DNA of 64,000 nucleotides, from positions 1,488,001 through 1,552,000 of the forward strand of contig NZ_JACTAG010000001.1 of the NCBI RefSeq assembly GCF_014763045.1. The letters run 5' to 3'. Source of the stretch: Sulfitobacter aestuariivivens (GTDB lineage Bacteria; Pseudomonadota; Alphaproteobacteria; Rhodobacterales; Rhodobacteraceae). Under the pieces are notes generated by a model that did not search any database, was not told the origin of the DNA, and saw only the letters and a program-made list of their open reading frames with translations. A program made the translations under genes and the position numbers. This document shows, one piece after another, positions 10,286 through 20,409 of this stretch (positions within the stretch are counted from its first letter, which is position 1; each line of letters opens with the position of its first letter).

Positions 10286-12508
10286 TTAGCCCTCGACTTT
10301 TGTAAGGTCCGCCACCGATGTGCAGATGCTGCGGATGCGGCTGAGCAGGTTCAGCCGGTTGCGCCGCACGGTGCCATTATCGGCATTCACCTGAACGGCA
10401 TCAAAGAAGGCATCAATCGGTGCGCGCAGGGCCGCCATGGCGGACATCGCTGTCGTGAAATCCTGGCGCGCCATTGCCGGTGTGATCTTGGCCTCTGCCG
10501 CGTCAAGGGCGTGAAAAAGGGCGCGCTCTTCGTCCGTTTCTGCAAATCTTACGTCCGCGCCGTAGGAGTATTCGACGCCATCCGCCTCTTCGGCCTGGCT
10601 GAGGATGTTGTTTGCACGCTTGAAGCCCTGGATCAGGTTCTCGCCGTCGTCTGTATTGAGGGTTTCGGAAAGGGCCCTGGCGCGTTTGACCAAAAGCGTC
10701 AGGTCGTCATTGCCCTCCATCGCGATACAGGCGTCAATGATGTCATGGCGGACGCCCTGATCGCGCAGGTAGACCTTAAGCCGGTCGTGAAGGAAGGAGA
10801 GGAGGTTCTTGGACTTATCCGGCACCTGTTCCCCAATGTTTCTTATCGCTGTTGCCGTAGTCCCCGCCTCATGCCGGTCCATGACAGTTCGGAACGCCGC
10901 ACCAAAGACGCCGTGCTCCGCGATTTCCCTGACAAACTCTTCGATCGGACCGTTGTCCAGTTCTGGAACGGCCATGCCCTTGTTGCGCACCAACTGCGAG
11001 TCAATGAACCGATCGAGGGCAAGACCCAGATCATTCTCGACCAGAATTCTTATGACCCCCAGCGCCGCCCGCCGTAGCGCATAGGGGTCCTTGCTGCCGG
11101 TCGGTTTCTCATCAATTGCCCAAAACCCGGTCAGCTTGTCGATCTTCTCGGCCAGCGCCACAGCCACCGATACGGGTGCCGTGGGTACATCATCAGAGGG
11201 CCCCAAGGGCGCGTAGTGTTCTTTGGCAGCATTCGCTACGGCATCGCTCTTGCCAGCCGCCTTGGCGTAATAACTTCCCATAAGCCCCTGTAATTCGGGG
11301 AATTCATAAACCATTTCCGAACTGAGGTCGGCCTTCGCCAGGCGCGCAGCCTCTTCTGCCTCATCGGGATCCGCGCCCACCAGCGGGGCCAGTTCGCGGG
11401 CCAGAACAGCCATGCGTTCAATCAGTTCGGCTTGCGTGCCCAGCTTGCTGTGGAAGGTCACGTTTTCAAGGTCTTGCACCCATTGGTTCATGTCGGCCTT
11501 TGCAACGCGCAGATCGTTTTCCCAAAAGAACTTGGCATCTGCCAAACGTGCCGACAGCACCTTTTCATTGCCCGCCAAAATGGTCGCGCCCTCATCCGCA
11601 GTCTCGCGATTGGCAACGGTGATAAATTTCTCAATGCGATTGGTCTTGGGGTTTTTGACGGAAAAGAACTTCTGATGCTCGCGCATGGACGTTTGTAGAA
11701 CCTCTGGTGGCAGCCCAAGAAAATCGTCAGCGATTGGCCCCATCAACGTGACGGGCCACTCCACCAGACCTGAGACTTCGGCCAGAAGCCCTTGATCTTC
11801 CACCACTTCGAGGCCCTGCGCGAACGCGAGATTGGTTCCATCATGCCAGATGGTTTCGGCGCGATCGGCTGGGTTCAGCACCACATAGGCACGCTTGAGC
11901 TTGGCCTCGTAATCCTCAAAACCCGACACTGTGATCTGTCCCGGCGCCATAAATCGGTGACCCTGTGTGGCGCGTCCAGCGGTGATGCCATCTACCGTCA
12001 TCGGGACTACTTCTGCCCCTTCTTCAGTAGTGATCAATGCAATGATGGAATGCAGGGGACGGACCCATTTCAACGCGCCATCCCCCCAGCGCATGGATTT
12101 GGGCCATGGGAAATTTCGAATGGTCTGTTCGAGTACCTCGGCGATGATTTCTGCGGCAGGTCGCCCTGGCTTTTCGATCCGCGCGAAAAGCACGTCGCCC
12201 TTGGGGGTCTCGCGTGTCTCAAGCTGGTCGCGGGTGACACCGGCACCGCGCAAAAAGCCTTCAATGGCCTTCTCAGGCGCGTCAGCTTTTGGGCCCTTGC
12301 GGTCTTCGACTACGGCTGGGCTTGCGGCCAGCATGCCCTCAAGGGCCAAGGTCAGCCGGCGAGGGGTAGAGAAGGAAACCGCATGCGCGTAGGTCAGGCC
12401 TGCAGTCACCAAGCCGTCGGTGACCAGCTTTTGCAGGTCTTCCGCTGCACGGCGTTGCATCTGGGCAGGGATTTCTTCAGAGAAAAGCTCAATCAGCAGG
12501 TCTGGCAT
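10286..12508 (-). CDS. glyS: Glycyl-tRNA synthetase beta subunit
   Basis: 740 residues, slightly longer than the E. coli subunit (about 690). The start MPDLLIELFSEEIPAQMQ is the family N-terminus and an AAGG site precedes it. It binds tRNA-Gly and completes the alpha2beta2 enzyme with GlyQ. It is not adjacent to glyQ: a DUF1206 gene and a 175-residue membrane-anchored protein sit between them, all read leftwards. The C-terminus carries the anticodon-binding DALR-like helices (ALRAPIDAFFDAVQVN). Confidence 0.97.
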   Translation of the reverse strand: MPDLLIELFSEEIPAQMQRRAAEDLQKLVTDGLVTAGLTYAHAVSFSTPRRLTLALEGMLAASPAVVEDRKGPKADAPEKAIEGFLRGAGVTRDQLETRETPKGDVLFARIEKPGRPAAEIIAEVLEQTIRNFPWPKSMRWGDGALKWVRPLHSIIALITTEEGAEVVPMTVDGITAGRATQGHRFMAPGQITVSGFEDYEAKLKRAYVVLNPADRAETIWHDGTNLAFAQGLEVVEDQGLLAEVSGLVEWPVTLMGPIADDFLGLPPEVLQTSMREHQKFFSVKNPKTNRIEKFITVANRETADEGATILAGNEKVLSARLADAKFFWENDLRVAKADMNQWVQDLENVTFHSKLGTQAELIERMAVLARELAPLVGADPDEAEEAARLAKADLSSEMVYEFPELQGLMGSYYAKAAGKSDAVANAAKEHYAPLGPSDDVPTAPVSVAVALAEKIDKLTGFWAIDEKPTGSKDPYALRRAALGVIRILVENDLGLALDRFIDSQLVRNKGMAVPELDNGPIEEFVREIAEHGVFGAAFRTVMDRHEAGTTATAIRNIGEQVPDKSKNLLSFLHDRLKVYLRDQGVRHDIIDACIAMEGNDDLTLLVKRARALSETLNTDDGENLIQGFKRANNILSQAEEADGVEYSYGADVRFAETDEERALFHALDAAEAKITPAMARQDFTTAMSAMAALRAPIDAFFDAVQVNADNGTVRRNRLNLLSRIRSICTSVADLTKVEG

Positions 12509-12575
12509 GGGCGCACCTTGGTCCTATTGGTGCGCCGGACCTAACAAGGCGCGCGCGCAGGGTCCAGAGGATGCG

Positions 12576-13406
12576 TCAGCTGACGGCTTCTTTTGCCAGG
12601 GTTTTGACGTCGCTGCCGCTGATCCGGGGGATGACGCGGTATTTCGCCTCGACAAAGTTGTAGAGCGCAAAGGCCAGTAACCCCAGCCCGGCAATGCCCA
12701 GCAGGAAACGACCAAAGGCCATGTCGCGCAGGCTTTGCAGCGCTTGCCCCAGACCGCCCGCCTGTGAGGCATCGGAGTTCAGCGCGGCGAACCCCAGCGA
12801 TACGGCGACCAGCGCCAGCAAGCCGCCGTAGATAATCAGCCCACCCATGAGCACCGGTTCCGCGTCGCGGGTAAAGGTGGAGGATTCGAGGTGGTCCTTG
12901 TAGGACCCGCTCCACCCTTTATAGGCGTAGTAAATGCCAGCCCCCAGCATGATCAGCGCCGCAGCAGCGACAAGATAGCGACCTGCAGGCATCGACATCA
13001 GCTTTTGCGTCCAATCCTCTGCGGCACCACCGGAGCCTGCATTGCCGCCCCCCATGGCCAATGACAAAACTGATACACCGATGATGCCGTGCAGGACGCC
13101 CGTCACGACCTGACCCGCGCGTGCGATCAGGCCCTTACCATCTGTGCCGTGATCTTCCACGTCCGCCGCGCCAGCGACGATGCGCCAGATCATATAGGCG
13201 AAAAGACCAAAGCCAATGATCCACAGCGCGGTTACACCCCAAGGCTGGGCGCGTAGGGTGGCCAGCGCATCCTTGGTGCCCGAGGCCTCATTGGAGTTCA
13301 GTGCTGCGGCGAAGGCCAGCGCACCCACGGTTGTGTAAATCAGCCCGCGCGCACCATAGCCGGCGCGCATGATCCATTTCAGTCCTTCGTGGGATTTCTC
13401 AGCCAT
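12576..13406 (-). CDS. DUF1206 integral membrane protein
   Basis: 276 residues starting MAEKSHEGLKWIMRAGYGARG, chosen for the strong AGGAGG site. Three repeats of a two-helix unit are visible, each opening with a glycine-rich ARAGYGARGLIY-like segment (about 15, 100 and 190), as expected for DUF1206. Six transmembrane helices in total. The family's function is not known. It sits between glyS and the 175-residue gene in the glycyl-tRNA synthetase cluster. Confidence 0.85.
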   Translation of the reverse strand: MAEKSHEGLKWIMRAGYGARGLIYTTVGALAFAAALNSNEASGTKDALATLRAQPWGVTALWIIGFGLFAYMIWRIVAGAADVEDHGTDGKGLIARAGQVVTGVLHGIIGVSVLSLAMGGGNAGSGGAAEDWTQKLMSMPAGRYLVAAAALIMLGAGIYYAYKGWSGSYKDHLESSTFTRDAEPVLMGGLIIYGGLLALVAVSLGFAALNSDASQAGGLGQALQSLRDMAFGRFLLGIAGLGLLAFALYNFVEAKYRVIPRISGSDVKTLAKEAVS

Positions 13407-13477
13407 CTGCGCCTCCTGTCGGTCAATAGGACAGCGCTTGAGCGGGGGAGTTTGTTCCCGAATGGATGTGGGCGCAG

Positions 13478-14005
13478 TCAGTTCTGCGGTTCTGGCAGGG
13501 CCGGGCATACCTCGCCCACAACAGTGCCGTCATACGCCTTTTTGCCGCAATCGTTCAGGTCGTGCCAAGAATAGCCGCGTCCGTCGTCGGTGATTGCGAC
13601 AAAACGGTCAACGCCGAAGTGCACATTTTTCTGCCCCAGGAATGTCAGCGCCGTGCCTGCGGCCAGTTCCGCCCCGAGCGCTGCTGCATCAAAGCAGCCG
13701 AACCACCCTGGCGCGTTGCGGGGGGTGACGCCTTCAACCATCACATAGGTTTCCGTCAGCAGTGCAAGGCTGAGATCGATGGTGAAACACGCGCGGTAGC
13801 GGATCGGAGAGCTGTCAGCATCGATGCCCTGAAAGCTATCGGCAGGTATCAGCTCCGGCATGCCCGTAGACAGCGACACAAGCTGCACATCAGCGCCATC
13901 CGCCGCGATTTCTTCATAAAAGCCATAGACCTGCAGGTAGTAGAGGCCGGCCCCAGCGATGAGAGAAGCGATCAAGATGACGATCCCTATGATCTTGCCG
14001 CTCAC
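13478..14005 (-). CDS. Membrane-anchored conserved protein (DUF6446-like)
   Basis: 175 residues with a GTG start at 14005 that overlaps the glyQ stop as GTGA, so it is translationally coupled to glyQ. A single N-terminal helix ([21 protein letters not shown]) is followed by a periplasmic domain with cysteines near 83, 119, 157 and 169 ([27 protein letters not shown]). It resembles a family I remember as DUF6446 from Rhodobacteraceae, always next to glyQ; that name is from memory. Function unknown. Confidence 0.75.
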   Translation of the reverse strand: MSGKIIGIVILIASLIAGAGLYYLQVYGFYEEIAADGADVQLVSLSTGMPELIPADSFQGIDADSSPIRYRACFTIDLSLALLTETYVMVEGVTPRNAPGWFGCFDAAALGAELAAGTALTFLGQKNVHFGVDRFVAITDDGRGYSWHDLNDCGKKAYDGTVVGEVCPALPEPQN

Positions 14006-14940
14006 GCCGCATCCTCGGTTCGGCCGCCGGCGCGGGTGTCGACAAAGGCATCCGCGCACATCTTGGCAAGGGCGCGCACCCGGCCGATATAGGCCTGGCG
14101 CTCCGTCACACTGATCACACCGCGCGCATCCAGAAGATTGAACATATGGCTTGCCTTGATGCACTGATCATAGGCCGGATGCGCCATGATGATGCGTTTT
14201 CCGGTTTTGGGATCTGTCGCGGGCTGATCAAGGATTGCCTTGCAATGGGCCTCGGCTTCTTCGAACTGGCGCAGCAAAACGTCGGTGTTCGCCGTGTCAA
14301 AGTTCCAGCGGGCGTATTCCTCTTCCGTTTGCTTGAAGACGTCTGCGTAGGTCAGCGGAATGGGGGCGTCTGGGTCATTGAACGGCATGTCCATCACGTG
14401 ATCGACGCCCAGTACATACATCGCCAGACGCTCCAGGCCATAAGTCAGCTCGCCCGAGACAGGGTGGCAGTCGTGCCCACCAACCTGTTGGAAATAGGTG
14501 AACTGGCTGACCTCCATACCGTCACACCAGACTTCCCAGCCCAGCCCCCATGCGCCCAGCGTAGGGCTCTCCCAGTCGTCCTCGACAAAGCGAATGTCGT
14601 GCAGATCCATGTCGATCCCGATCGCTTCGAGCGAGCCAAGATAAAGGTCCTGCAGGTCAGGCGGGCTGGGTTTGATCAGAACCTGATACTGGTAGTAATG
14701 CTGCAACCGGTTGGGGTTCTCGCCATAGCGCCCGTCCGTCGGCCGCCGCGACGGCTGCACATACGCGGCTGTCCAGGGTCGACTGCCAAGCGAACGAAGG
14801 GTGGTTGCAGGGTGGAAGGTCCCGGCACCAACTTCCATGTCATAGGGCTGCAGGATCGCACATCCCTTGGACGCCCAATAGGATTGCAGGGCCAGAATAA
14901 TCGCCTGAAAAGACCGGGGGGCCGCGGTGGTTTGTGACAT
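14002..14940 (-). CDS. glyQ: Glycyl-tRNA synthetase alpha subunit
   Basis: 312 residues, the normal length. Class II synthetase catalytic subunit that activates glycine and charges tRNA-Gly together with GlyS. Signature segments are [45 protein letters not shown] and [18 protein letters not shown]. It is the first gene of a leftward run glyQ, DUF6446-like, DUF1206, glyS, PPDK-like. A GGGA site precedes the ATG. Confidence 0.98.
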   Translation of the reverse strand: MSQTTAAPRSFQAIILALQSYWASKGCAILQPYDMEVGAGTFHPATTLRSLGSRPWTAAYVQPSRRPTDGRYGENPNRLQHYYQYQVLIKPSPPDLQDLYLGSLEAIGIDMDLHDIRFVEDDWESPTLGAWGLGWEVWCDGMEVSQFTYFQQVGGHDCHPVSGELTYGLERLAMYVLGVDHVMDMPFNDPDAPIPLTYADVFKQTEEEYARWNFDTANTDVLLRQFEEAEAHCKAILDQPATDPKTGKRIIMAHPAYDQCIKASHMFNLLDARGVISVTERQAYIGRVRALAKMCADAFVDTRAGGRTEDAA

Positions 14941-15095
14941 GGGATTTCCCTTTGACGCTGCGCGCCTTTCCTAGTGGTGTGGCAGGGCGGGGTCAATTGC
15001 CAGCTTTCCGGGTCAATGGCCCTTTATCGCATGGCATTTCCGCCGAATTCCTGATTACCTACGGGGAATTCAGAATCTTGCGAGCAGATGTGACG

Positions 15096-16871
15096 ATGAC
15101 CCGATTTTTCCTGGCCGTGCTGGCCGTTGTGTTAAGCTATTCCGTTTCCACCAATGCGCATGCCCAATCGGCAGACGAGGTTGTCTGGGTGCAGATCGAG
15201 GCGCAGCCTTCGCTGGCCGCTGCGACAGATCGCGCGCGGGCCTATTCGACCCTTCTGCAGGATGTGAACGGGTTTGCGCTGGGTGGTGGGTGGTACGGCA
15301 TCGCTGTGGGTCCCTATCGCCGGGCCGATGCGGAACTGGTGCTGCGCCAGTACGTAAGCGAAGGCTTGGTCCCGCGCGACAGCTTTATCCAGCTTTCCAG
15401 CAGGTTTCGCGGGCAATTCTGGCCGGTGGGTGCCAATGTGCTGAACCGCGGGGTGCTTGAGGCACCGGAAAATGTACCCACAACTACCCCGGCGCAACCG
15501 GCACAGGAACCTGCGGCAGAGACGGTTGAAGTGACCCCGCCGGAACCCTCTGACGAGACGCCCGCACAGGCGCGCCGCTCCGAACGATTGCTGAATGCAC
15601 AGGAACGCCGCGACTTGCAGATCGCCTTGAAGTGGGCCGGATTTTACACAGCCGCTATCGACGGGGCCTTTGGGCCGGGCACGCGCAACTCAATGCGTGC
15701 CTGGCAGGGGGCCAATGGCTACGAACTGACTGGCGTGCTGACCACACAGCAGCGCGCGGCACTGATCCGACAGTACAACGCCGTTCTTGATGGGCTGGGC
15801 TTGCAGATCGTGACCGACGCCAAGGCCGGGATTGAGATGATCATGCCCACCGCCGAAGTCGGACTTGAAAAATACGAGCCGCCATTTGCGCACTACAATA
15901 GCACCGGTGATATCGGTGCAAGGGTTCTGCTGATCAGCCAGGAAGGCGATCAGGACACGCTTTTTGGGCTTTACGAGATCATGCAGACGCTTGAAATCGT
16001 GCCGTTGAACGGACCGCGCGAGAGGCGCAATGCGTCTTTCACGCTTAAAGGGCAAAACAGTCGGATCGTCAGCGAAACTCAGGTGTGGCTTGAAGGCGGG
16101 CAGATCAAAGGTTTCACCCTGATTTGGCCTGCTGGGGACGAGGGACGCCGGGCGCGCGTCTTGCAAGAGATGTCCAAGAGCTTTCTGCGGCTTCCAGGTG
16201 TGATGGATCCGGCGGAAGGCAACAGCCAGGACCAATCAATCGATCTGGTCGCAGGGCTTCAGATCCGGCAACCCAAGGTTGCCCGTTCAGGATTTTTCAT
16301 CGACCAGAAAGGAACGGTCGCGACCACCGCAGAGGCGGTGCAATCGTGTGGCAGGCTGACAATTGACGGTGATACCGAAGCAGAGGTACTGACGGCGGAT
16401 GCCGCGCTTGGCATTGCTTTGCTGGCGCCCAAATCAACGCTGGCGCCTTTGTCTGTGGCGCAGTTCACCGTGGTGGCACCCCGCCTGCAATCGGAAATAT
16501 CTGTGGCCGGGTTTTCGTATGAGGGCGTTTTGAGTGCGGCAACGCTCACGTTCGGAAAGCTTTCCGATCTCAAGGGGTTGCAAGGCGAAGCGGATGTCAG
16601 CCGGTTGACCCTGGACGCACAACCCGGGGATGCGGGGGGGCCCGTGTTCGATGCCAGCGGTAACGTTATGGGCATGTTGATGAGCCCAAAGGAAAACGCG
16701 CGGCAACTGCCCGGCGACGTCAGTTATGCCCTGGAAAGCGCGGCGATTGCAGAAGTCGCCAGCCGATCGGGGTTGAGCCTGATTGCGGCAGAGCGCACCG
16801 GGGCGATTGCCCCTCGTGATCTGGCGATTGCAGCACAAGGCATGACTGTATTGGTCAGTTGCTGGGAATAA
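15096..16871 (+). CDS. Secreted peptidoglycan-binding protein with an inactive trypsin-like domain
   Basis: 591 residues. I start at 15096 because it opens a signal peptide ending NAHAQ; upstream codons have no such feature. Order: SPOR-like region (about 28-110, WYGIAVGPYRRADAE), proline-rich linker, peptidoglycan-binding domain (about 168-225, LQIALKWAGFYTAAIDGAFG), an unassigned domain, then a trypsin-fold C-terminus (about 395-590). The protease triad is lost: the histidine position reads TAEAV (Glu413) and the serine motif is GDAGGP (Ala513), while an aspartate (D435) remains. It is probably a binding or scaffold protein in the periplasm. Confidence 0.82.
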   Translation: MTRFFLAVLAVVLSYSVSTNAHAQSADEVVWVQIEAQPSLAAATDRARAYSTLLQDVNGFALGGGWYGIAVGPYRRADAELVLRQYVSEGLVPRDSFIQLSSRFRGQFWPVGANVLNRGVLEAPENVPTTTPAQPAQEPAAETVEVTPPEPSDETPAQARRSERLLNAQERRDLQIALKWAGFYTAAIDGAFGPGTRNSMRAWQGANGYELTGVLTTQQRAALIRQYNAVLDGLGLQIVTDAKAGIEMIMPTAEVGLEKYEPPFAHYNSTGDIGARVLLISQEGDQDTLFGLYEIMQTLEIVPLNGPRERRNASFTLKGQNSRIVSETQVWLEGGQIKGFTLIWPAGDEGRRARVLQEMSKSFLRLPGVMDPAEGNSQDQSIDLVAGLQIRQPKVARSGFFIDQKGTVATTAEAVQSCGRLTIDGDTEAEVLTADAALGIALLAPKSTLAPLSVAQFTVVAPRLQSEISVAGFSYEGVLSAATLTFGKLSDLKGLQGEADVSRLTLDAQPGDAGGPVFDASGNVMGMLMSPKENARQLPGDVSYALESAAIAEVASRSGLSLIAAERTGAIAPRDLAIAAQGMTVLVSCWE

Positions 16872-16898
16872 GGGGTCATCCGGCTTGCACGGATCCCT

Positions 16899-18488
16899 CT
16901 ACCCCAGAATTTCCGGTGTGATGTAGATCAGAGTTGGTCCATCGGCCTTGAAAGCGTCGTGCACGGCGCTTTGCATCTCTTCCAGGGTTTGCGGTGCGGT
17001 GGCCCCTGCCCCAAAGGCCTGCGCGAGTTTCACAAAATCTGGATTACGCGCCACGACTGCGTTGGGTGCTATCTGGGCGCTGACCATGCTTGCTTCGATT
17101 GCCCCAAGCTTGCCGTTGTCCCAAAGGATGATGGGCAGGCTTAGCCCCAGTTCCACAGCTACGCCAAGTTCCTGCATCGTATAATGAAAGCCGTAGTCCC
17201 CGGCGATGGCCATGGTGGGCAAACCGGGCCGTCCCACGGCACCGCCAATAGCGGCGGGCAATGCATATCCCAGCGTGCCAAAGCCGTAGGGGTGGTGCCA
17301 GTGGCCCGGGCGGTCCATGTCCCAGACCTCCTTGGCGGCATAGGCGAATTGGGTCATGTCGGAATAGATCATCGTGCCGTCTGGCAGGCATGCCTTGAGA
17401 GCGTCGCAGATGGTGGGAATGCCGGGGTATTCGGCATCAACTTCTGCCGCCCAGCGGGCCCGCGACCGGGCAATTTCTTCGGCGTTCCAATCTGTGGCAG
17501 GTGACGTTCCCGGAAGCGTTTCCGCCAATGCGGCCAGGAATGCGCCCGCTTCGGCCTGAATGGGATGGTCGCAGCGTTGGCCATCTGCCAACACCGCCGT
17601 TTCCAGATCGATACGCACAAGTGGCCCGCTGTTTCCAAGTGCGTCGCGCCAGATGTCCACCTGTGCCAATTCGGTGCCCACCGCAATAATCAGGTCGGCA
17701 TTTTGGATCGCGGTCATGCTATCAGGTTTTGCGAGATAACTTCCGAATGCCAGCGGGTTGTCCGGCCCTACGATACCCCGCCCCGCATAGGTGGTAAAAC
17801 TGGCCGCGCCGGTGGTTTTCAGGACCAAACGCGCAGGGTCGGCGGCATTCGCTGCACCGCCACCAAAGATAAAAAGCGGTCGTTTTGCCTCAGCCAGCAA
17901 CGCAGCCACCTGTGCCACATCACCAGCAGAGAACGTCAACGGGGGCGCAGGAGCAAGTGGCTTGGGTGGCGTATCAGCCTGCGCTTCAAGCACAGAAATT
18001 GGCACCTGAAGATGTTTGGAACGCGGCCGCTCTGTGCTGAATTCGGCGAAAGCCCGATCGACAAGCTGATAGGCTGCATCTGCCGTGCGCGCCTCTTCCG
18101 ACCAATCGCACACTGTCCCAGCCGCAGTCTGCTGATCTTTCATCTGGTGTAGCTGCCCCCGGGTTGCAGCCGTTTCATCCAGACAGCTTGAAATCACCAG
18201 CATTGGTACACTGTCGGAATAGGCCTGCCCCATGGGCGTCATGATGTTGCACACTCCCGGCCCCGTAATCACGTAAGCGACACCCGGCCGCCCCGTCGCA
18301 CGTGCATAACCATCGGCCATGAACCCTGCGCCCTGTTCATGCCGGGCGAGAACATGGGCGATCCCGGCCTCTTCAATGCCGCGATACATTTCCTGATTGT
18401 GCACGCCGGGAATGCCAAAGATGACATCGACGCCACGGTCTTTGAGCATGTGAGAAATTTGTGCACCAAGCGGACGGGTTTCAGGCAT
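16899..18488 (-). CDS. Thiamine diphosphate-dependent decarboxylase (acetolactate synthase / guanidino-oxopentanoate decarboxylase type)
   Basis: 529 residues; the ATG at 18488 overlaps the trkH stop (ATGA). The three domains of the ThDP decarboxylase/synthase family are visible: PYR domain with the activating glutamate in LARHEQGAGFMADGYA, a central domain (PLFIFGGGAANAADPARL), and the PP domain with AGDYGFHYTMQELG and a following DN. The metal motif is GDYG...DN rather than GDG...NN. Similar roseobacter proteins are annotated as large acetolactate synthase or 5-guanidino-2-oxopentanoate decarboxylase; no small subunit (ilvH) is next to it, which argues against a biosynthetic acetolactate synthase. 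Confidence 0.8.
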   Translation of the reverse strand: MPETRPLGAQISHMLKDRGVDVIFGIPGVHNQEMYRGIEEAGIAHVLARHEQGAGFMADGYARATGRPGVAYVITGPGVCNIMTPMGQAYSDSVPMLVISSCLDETAATRGQLHQMKDQQTAAGTVCDWSEEARTADAAYQLVDRAFAEFSTERPRSKHLQVPISVLEAQADTPPKPLAPAPPLTFSAGDVAQVAALLAEAKRPLFIFGGGAANAADPARLVLKTTGAASFTTYAGRGIVGPDNPLAFGSYLAKPDSMTAIQNADLIIAVGTELAQVDIWRDALGNSGPLVRIDLETAVLADGQRCDHPIQAEAGAFLAALAETLPGTSPATDWNAEEIARSRARWAAEVDAEYPGIPTICDALKACLPDGTMIYSDMTQFAYAAKEVWDMDRPGHWHHPYGFGTLGYALPAAIGGAVGRPGLPTMAIAGDYGFHYTMQELGVAVELGLSLPIILWDNGKLGAIEASMVSAQIAPNAVVARNPDFVKLAQAFGAGATAPQTLEEMQSAVHDAFKADGPTLIYITPEILG

Positions 18489-19936
18489 CAGGCCCTCCAG
18501 AAAGAAACAGTGAGAATGACGTAGACGGCCATCAGTTCCAGCCGACCAATCAGCATCGCGATGCTGAGGATCCATTTGGCCGTATCGTTGAGACTGCCGT
18601 AGTTGCCTGCAGGACCGATGATGTCCCCCAGCCCGGGGCCAATGTTTGCCAGTGCGGCGGCGGCGCCCGAAACCGAGGTGATGAAATCAAGCCCGGTCAG
18701 GTTCAGCGCCACAGCGACAAGGCCCATGGTGACCACAAAGAACATGAAGAACGACATGACCGAACTCAACACATCCTGGCCAACCGGGCGGCCGTCATAG
18801 CGCGGCGTAAAAATGCCGTGAGGCGAGCGAATGCGCAGCAGTTGCGCCCGAATGGAGGCGATCAGAAGCTGATAACGGAACACCTTGATCGAACACGACG
18901 TAGAACCCGCGCAGCCCCCGATAAGGCCGATGAAGAAGAAGAGGCCGATCAGGAACGGACCCCATTGCATATAATTGGCTGAGGCATAGCCGGTGCCAGA
19001 TATGATCGACGTGATGTTAAAGAGTGACTCGCGCAATGACACTTCCCAATGGCGCGGCGCGGTTTGGTGCAGCGCAAAGGTGCAGACCACAACCAGAAGC
19101 AGCACCATCGCAAGGAACGTCCGCACCTGAGAGTCGCGATGCAGCGCCATCGGATTGCCGTTGATCAACTGGACGTAACGCACAAAGGGCAAGGCCGCGA
19201 GTATGATAAAGATCGTTGCCACATATTCTGCCGGACCGGAAAACGCGCCAAATGATGCATCATAGTTTGAAAAGCCGCCCGTCGACACAGTCGTGAGTGC
19301 GTGCACGGTGGCGTCAAAGGTGTCCATGCCCACGGCCAGATAGCTCAGCACACAGGCCATGGTCAGCCAGACATATATGACAGAGATCTGGGTGGCGATC
19401 TGACCGGCACGCGGCAGGATCTTACCCATCGTATCAAACCCTTCGGATTTGAAGATCTGCATGCCTCCGACCCGCAATTCGGGCAGAAATACCATCGCCA
19501 CGACGATAATACCGATCCCGCCCAGCCATTGCATGATGCCCCGCCATAAAAGCAGCCCCTTAGGCATATCATCCAGACCGCTGAGCACGGTGGCACCGGT
19601 GGTTGTCAGGCCGGACATGGCTTCGAAAAAAGCGTCTGTAAAATTTGACCCGGTCGCCCCCAGCATGAAAGGCAATGCTCCGAAAAGTGGCAGCATCAGC
19701 CACACGCCGGTTGTCAGTAGGAAAGTCTGCTGGATATTGAGGCCTTCGCGTACGCCATTGGAACAGGCCAGCGCGATCAGTCCGCCCCCTAGCGTGGTGA
19801 TGATGCCCGCTTCGACGAAGACGTGAGTGTGCCCGCGCCCTTCGGCAAGATCAACCAGCATAGGCAGGACCATAAACGCCCCAAGGACCGCCACCAGCAG
19901 GCCAATTACATATCCAACGGGTCGCAGGTCCAACAT
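18488..19936 (-). CDS. trkH: TrkH-type potassium uptake transmembrane protein
   Basis: 482 residues starting MLDLRPVGYVIGLL; the longer frame adds 30 residues without membrane character. Four pore loops of the TrkH/KtrB fold are readable: SGLTTTGATVLSG, VSTGGFSNYDASFG, IISGTGYASANY and IGPGLGDIIGP, each with the filter glycine. It moves K+ across the inner membrane and normally needs the NAD-binding TrkA, which is not in the window. Its stop overlaps the next start, so it and the ThDP enzyme are co-transcribed. Confidence 0.95.
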   Translation of the reverse strand: MLDLRPVGYVIGLLVAVLGAFMVLPMLVDLAEGRGHTHVFVEAGIITTLGGGLIALACSNGVREGLNIQQTFLLTTGVWLMLPLFGALPFMLGATGSNFTDAFFEAMSGLTTTGATVLSGLDDMPKGLLLWRGIMQWLGGIGIIVVAMVFLPELRVGGMQIFKSEGFDTMGKILPRAGQIATQISVIYVWLTMACVLSYLAVGMDTFDATVHALTTVSTGGFSNYDASFGAFSGPAEYVATIFIILAALPFVRYVQLINGNPMALHRDSQVRTFLAMVLLLVVVCTFALHQTAPRHWEVSLRESLFNITSIISGTGYASANYMQWGPFLIGLFFFIGLIGGCAGSTSCSIKVFRYQLLIASIRAQLLRIRSPHGIFTPRYDGRPVGQDVLSSVMSFFMFFVVTMGLVAVALNLTGLDFITSVSGAAAALANIGPGLGDIIGPAGNYGSLNDTAKWILSIAMLIGRLELMAVYVILTVSFWRA

Positions 19937-20044
19937 GGGGGCAGCGTTGGCTTTTGCGTCAAGCAGTGTCAAGCGGTTGGAGCAAGGGTTCTTGCCATAT
20001 GAGTGGCGCAGTTTGCCTTGCCCCAACCGGATTGAGCGCGTGGC

Positions 20045-20296
20045 TCAGTGCCAGAAAAGATCGCGAAAGACGTGGTGCACGATCTCTTCGCGACGCAGGC
20101 CCAGCTTTGAAAGCTCGGCGTCAGATCTTGCCTGCAGACGTTCCACCTGTTCAAGCCGGTGATAGGCTGTTGAGTTGACGACCATGGCGGTGCCGATGCT
20201 GGCAAAAAAGCCGGTCACGGTTTTAGCGGCGTTGCCGAGAAAACCAGAAATGTTTGATGCCACATGAGATGGCGCGGATGTATTCAGATAGGCCAT
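20045..20296 (-). CDS. DUF1127 small protein
   Basis: 83 residues. The C-terminal half contains the DUF1127 pattern (YHRLEQVERLQARSDAELSK followed by LGLRREEIVHHVF), arginine-rich and helical. The N-terminus is a longer hydrophobic/small-residue stretch than in short members. DUF1127 proteins have been linked in other alphaproteobacteria to phosphate or RNA turnover and carbon-source adaptation (from memory); the role here is unknown. A GGTAATAAA stretch precedes the ATG, so the ribosome site is moderate. Confidence 0.8.
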   Translation of the reverse strand: MAYLNTSAPSHVASNISGFLGNAAKTVTGFFASIGTAMVVNSTAYHRLEQVERLQARSDAELSKLGLRREEIVHHVFRDLFWH

Positions 20297-20409
20297 TTTA
20301 TTACCTTGGGTTTGAGGGGATTTGTCCCTGCCCATCAGATAGGGCGTGCTGCAGCGCAGCAGAACCGACACTATTGCATAGCCGCGTCCCTTGGCGTGCA
20401 AGTCTGGTA

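Noticed and set aside
15096-16871. Active serine protease
   Set aside because: The triad serine and histidine are replaced (GDAGGP and TAEAV), so catalytic activity is unlikely.
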